DNA from: Aplysia californica
Lineage: Eukaryota > Mollusca > Gastropoda > Aplysiida > Aplysiidae
Length of the DNA stretch: 37,500 nucleotides
Assembly: GCF_000002075.1 (NCBI RefSeq)
Contig: NW_004797759.1
Span: 527,638-565,137 of the forward strand
Reading direction: 5' to 3'
The notes under the pieces are model-generated. The model was given only the letters and a program-made list of their open reading frames with translations. It had not been told where the DNA came from and did not search any database. Shown piece after piece: positions 1 through 37,500 of the stretch. Positions within the stretch are counted from its first letter, which is position 1. Each line of letters opens with the position of its first letter. Made by a program: the position numbers and the translations under genes.

Positions 1-58
<58 letters not shown>
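1..58. repeat. (GT)n microsatellite
   Basis: Almost pure GT dinucleotides over about 56 bases, in the intron upstream of e1, about 150 nt before its acceptor. Confidence 0.95.
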
Positions 59-59
<1 letters not shown>

Positions 60-72
60 ATGTTTGTTAGCC

Positions 73-160
73 TACTCTCTTGTAACACATCTAATCTTTT
101 GCACTTGTGGGATCTAATTGAGTTGCAAGTGCAATGAAAATATTACATTTTAAAAAAGTT
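73..160 (+). repeat. short SINE-B tail-like fragment
   Basis: Resembles 4197-4265 and 26690-26745, and in reverse 33060-33118, with a shared core GTTGCAAGTGC(G)TAAAA. This core also resembles the 3' end of SINE-B (GTTGCGAGCGCCGTAAAAC). Probably an old 3'-end remnant. Confidence 0.4.
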
Positions 161-206
161 CAATTTCTCTCTGGTAACATTAAACTTTGGTCTTTTTTTA
201 TTACAG

Positions 207-35167
<34,961 letters not shown>

Positions 35168-35515
35168 ACTGGTTCACCAAGGACAGCATCACTTTGATGT
35201 CAACGACCCTTGTTTGATTAGCTTTCCCAGTTGATTTTTCTTGATTGATTTCTTGTAATTGTTATTGAGAGAATTATGTATGATTTAACCGTACCCCTTG
35301 TCCCAAATCACTTGAATTTTATTTATTATTGTTATTTAGAGAATTATGTATGATTTAAATGTACCCATTGTCTCAAATTGCTTGAATTTTTTCCCTCTTT
35401 CTTTTTAATCCATTTTGTAGTCTAATGAACTTTTGTTTGTTTTATTTTTTTACTGATTGTTAAAACATTTTAAAAATAATACATGATTGAACAATAAACC
35501 AATAATAGCATTCCT
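35168..35515 (+). other. 3' UTR with internal 70-bp duplication
   Basis: AT-rich region after the stop. Two imperfect copies of a 70-bp unit lie at about 35261-35330 and 35331-35400, both containing GAGAATTATGTATGATTTAA. It ends shortly after the AATAAA signal. The exact cleavage site cannot be read from DNA alone. Confidence 0.6.
35493..35498 (+). terminator. polyadenylation signal AATAAA
   Basis: Canonical AATAAA hexamer, 326 nt after the stop codon, followed by a T-rich stretch (TTCCTTTATTGATG). It is the first canonical hexamer after the stop. Confidence 0.65.
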
Positions 35516-35707
35516 TTATTGATGTCTTGCTTCTGTTTCTTATTTCCTGTTGTCTAATTCCATTAAAATTTATATTTCTTTAATCTGTCTTACAGAAACA
35601 CTTTAACTGACAAATGCTTTAGAAAGGTTAAATCTGGGAAGAGCAGTGTTGGCCAACACCTTTTCCACTGGAACTGGAACATTCACTTTAAAGGTATTAC
35701 ATATTAA

Positions 35708-35781
35708 CCCTCTCACTGCTAAGCCTGCTCCGCAGTCCTTGCAAAGAGCCTAAGACTGTCTCAAGACTAGCAGTGAAAGGG
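35708..35781. mobile_element. 74-bp TTAA-flanked mini-element
   Basis: TTAA at 35704-35707 and 35782-35785. Inverted ends CCCTCTCACTGCTA and TAGCAGTGAAAGGG (13 of 14 match). piggyBac-type deletion derivative of extreme shortness. Confidence 0.6.
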
Positions 35782-36113
35782 TTAATCATTAGGCGACTCT
35801 TGACCATTGCAAAAGAGTTCTTGAATTCCATATTTGCCTCAGCTTTTCTGAATGGGGACTGTTTCTGGAAAAATTTTAAATACAAATTAGATGGCAATTT
35901 GCTTAAAATACTTTATGCTTTTGCACAAACACATAGGTCCTTCTCATTGAAAGCTTTGGCTCCAGCACTGTAAAATGAAATGTGCAAAATTGTACAAGTT
36001 CAATAATGCCTCTTGCAAAACTGTACAGCCAAGATTTTATTTAAGAGAAAGAGGAAGACCTTTGACTTTGACTACAGTACTTTTTCTTCAATTGCTATAT
36101 AATAATAATAAAA

Positions 36114-36552
36114 TATGAGACAACGAGGTGAAATCGGGCGCTTGTCAAAATAATGAAATCTGAGAAACGGGCATTTTTCTGCTAGTATGGAAATTTTTAT
36201 CGAATTTTTATCTTTTGGCTTAACTCTTTTATGTCCATATAAAAACACATTTCAATGGGAATTTTACTTATAAACATTGATCAAAACCACAAAATATGTC
36301 ATTTTTCAGTTTTCAATGACTCTTTAGCTATTGGAGTAACCAAACTTTGGCGGCCATTTTCTCACTAATTTCACCACTGAAACCAAGCGATTTCGTTTCC
36401 TTCAATCACAAATATCTGGAGTTTTTTTTCAAGATAAATAGGTATTTATTTCATTGGAAGCAAGGCAAATAAATCAGCTTTCAGGTGATACCAATAACTC
36501 CACATGCCCAAATATTGACGAGTGCCTGATTCCAACATGTCATGACACAAAT
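36114..36552 (+). mobile_element. MITE-1 copy 7
   Basis: Left end TATGAGACAACGAGGTGAAA and CTTGTCAAAATAATGAAATC. Right end GACGAGTGCCTGATTCCAAC, ATGTCATGACACAA. More diverged than copy 4. Confidence 0.75.
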
Positions 36553-36599
36553 ATGAAATGAATTCAGTTTGCCACATTGGTCCGTATGGTCTAAAATAA

Positions 36600-36850
36600 A
36601 ATTTGTTTTATTCTGGGCTTTTTTCATCGACCGTCTGTTCGAGTTTCCCTCAGAAAGTTATGCTTGGTCTACCTCTACCTCTTTTGCCGTCTATTTTGCC
36701 AGTCGGAGCAAGATGTCTTGAGCTTTTATGCCGGTTGAAATGTCCTCGGAACTGTATTTCTCTCTTCTGTAATTTTTTTAGATTAGTAATCATCTGACGC
36801 TGGCTTCTCTCACTCTCAGCATTAGCTCATTTGATTCCTTTCTTTCAATG
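36600..36850 (-). mobile_element. LINE reverse-transcriptase 3' fragment, decayed
   Basis: The minus strand reads SSRHLAPTGKIDGKRGRGRP followed by SITF, then a stop. Upstream is a degenerate ELMLRVREAS stretch. A TGKxxGKRGRGRP motif near the end of the protein is typical of LINE ORF2 C-termini. Several stops; only the last part is present. Confidence 0.6.
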
Positions 36851-36881
36851 AAATTCTCAACTGTCGGCTTAAGATCCATAA

Positions 36882-37352
36882 TACCTAGAGGTTAAGGTGT
36901 TGGCCTCTCTTTCAAAGGCCACGGGTTCGAATCCGGGTAGTGAATGAAAAAAAATTTCTTCTCCTTTCACCTCAATTCCAGCTCTCTAGAAATGTTCTGT
37001 CGTCTGCTTTCGTGTCCTCTTTCTGCCTCCTCCTCTGGGCTCCTGACTCTTTCTGCAGCCTTTCTACTGCTACTCCTTGGCTCCTTCTCACTGCTGTCTT
37101 TCTGCCACACCCCTGATCTTCTAGTAGGAAAGATCTACACCTTGCCTTTTCGGACAAGGGTGAAAAATCTCAGAGGACCCGTGTGAAAGTTGCGCACGTT
37201 AAAGATTCCTTGGTGGTCTAAAATCGATAAGAGTAGGCTTCGGCCGCCACCCGGGCAAAATTCAAAATTTCCTACCAACTGAAAAAGTTGAATGTGTCCA
37301 CCGCGCTCGTATGACCTTATGTAGTTGCGAGCGCCGTAAAACACTTACAAAA
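36882..37352 (+). mobile_element. SINE-B copy 4
   Basis: CCTAGAGGTTAAGGTGTTGG, GGGTTCGAATCCGGGTAGTG. Body as in copy 2. The 3' end GTTGCGAGCGCCGTAAAACA is close to copy 2. Confidence 0.82.
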
Positions 37353-37500
37353 AATCCCCAAAAACTAACCGGACGCCCCATCCCCCCCCCCCACACACAC
37401 ACCACACAATATATTGTTAATTTCTGAAATTGTCTGGATTTTGCACTTGGCCGGCTTCCATTGGGTCCCAAAAGATCAGGGTTTTATGGGGGGGGGAGGG

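Larger units (their letters stand above)
35516..37500. other. downstream intergenic region, repeats only
   Basis: No gene recognised. Contains a tiny TTAA element (35708-35781), MITE-1 copy 7 (36114-36552), a LINE 3' fragment (about 36600-36850), SINE-B copy 4 (36882-37352) and C- or G-rich low-complexity sequence at the window end. Confidence 0.75.

Overview
The window is animal nuclear DNA. It carries most of one very large gene on the + strand, with 18 recognisable exons between 207 and 35167; the 5' part lies upstream of the window. The product is a modular type I membrane protein made of MAM and LDL-receptor class A (LDLa) domains. These are followed by one EGF-like domain, a Pro/Ser/Thr-rich stalk, a transmembrane helix and a cytoplasmic tail with two NPxY motifs. 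The best family match is the MAM and LDL-receptor class A domain-containing proteins (vertebrate MALRD1/DIET1 and the invertebrate MLRP-type proteins). Intron style, tRNA-derived SINEs and microsatellites suggest a lophotrochozoan, most likely a gastropod mollusc; this is inference from repeat style and not a species identification. All 18 exons join with matching phases into 12,188 nt of coding sequence (4,061 residues plus a stop), ending at TAG 35165-35167, with an AATAAA signal at 35493-35498.

Layout. Positions 207-15518 hold nine small exons (94-339 nt) for MAM domains A-C, LDLa 1 and most of MAM D. The introns recur at the same places in successive MAM domains. Positions 16928-26290 form one uninterrupted 9,363-nt exon with 15 complete MAM and 10 LDLa domains. 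Positions 27325-35167 return to small exons: end of MAM T, LDLa 12, EGF, stalk, TM and cytoplasmic tail. In total about 20 MAM and 12 LDLa domains are visible. Downstream of the poly(A) site (about 35515-37500) only repeats are seen.

The introns are full of mobile elements: a seven-copy, roughly 430-bp MITE family with 33-bp terminal inverted repeats; a second MITE family with 7-bp target duplications; a pogo-like MITE; several TTAA-flanked (piggyBac-type) deletion derivatives; two tRNA-derived SINE families; a LINE 3' fragment; and many microsatellites and minisatellites.

The most unusual features are these. (1) The giant exon has lost, or never had, the introns that recur in the upstream MAM repeats. 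(2) Tandem arrays have amplified the gene's own splice sites: an acceptor x3, a donor x10, an acceptor x2, a donor x4 and an acceptor x5. (3) The intron after the giant exon is bracketed by a (GA)n tract just after the donor and a (CT)n tract just before the acceptor, which are complementary in RNA. (4) Disulfide cysteines are lost in pairs in some LDLa and MAM domains, and there are two reciprocal extra cysteines in neighbouring domains.
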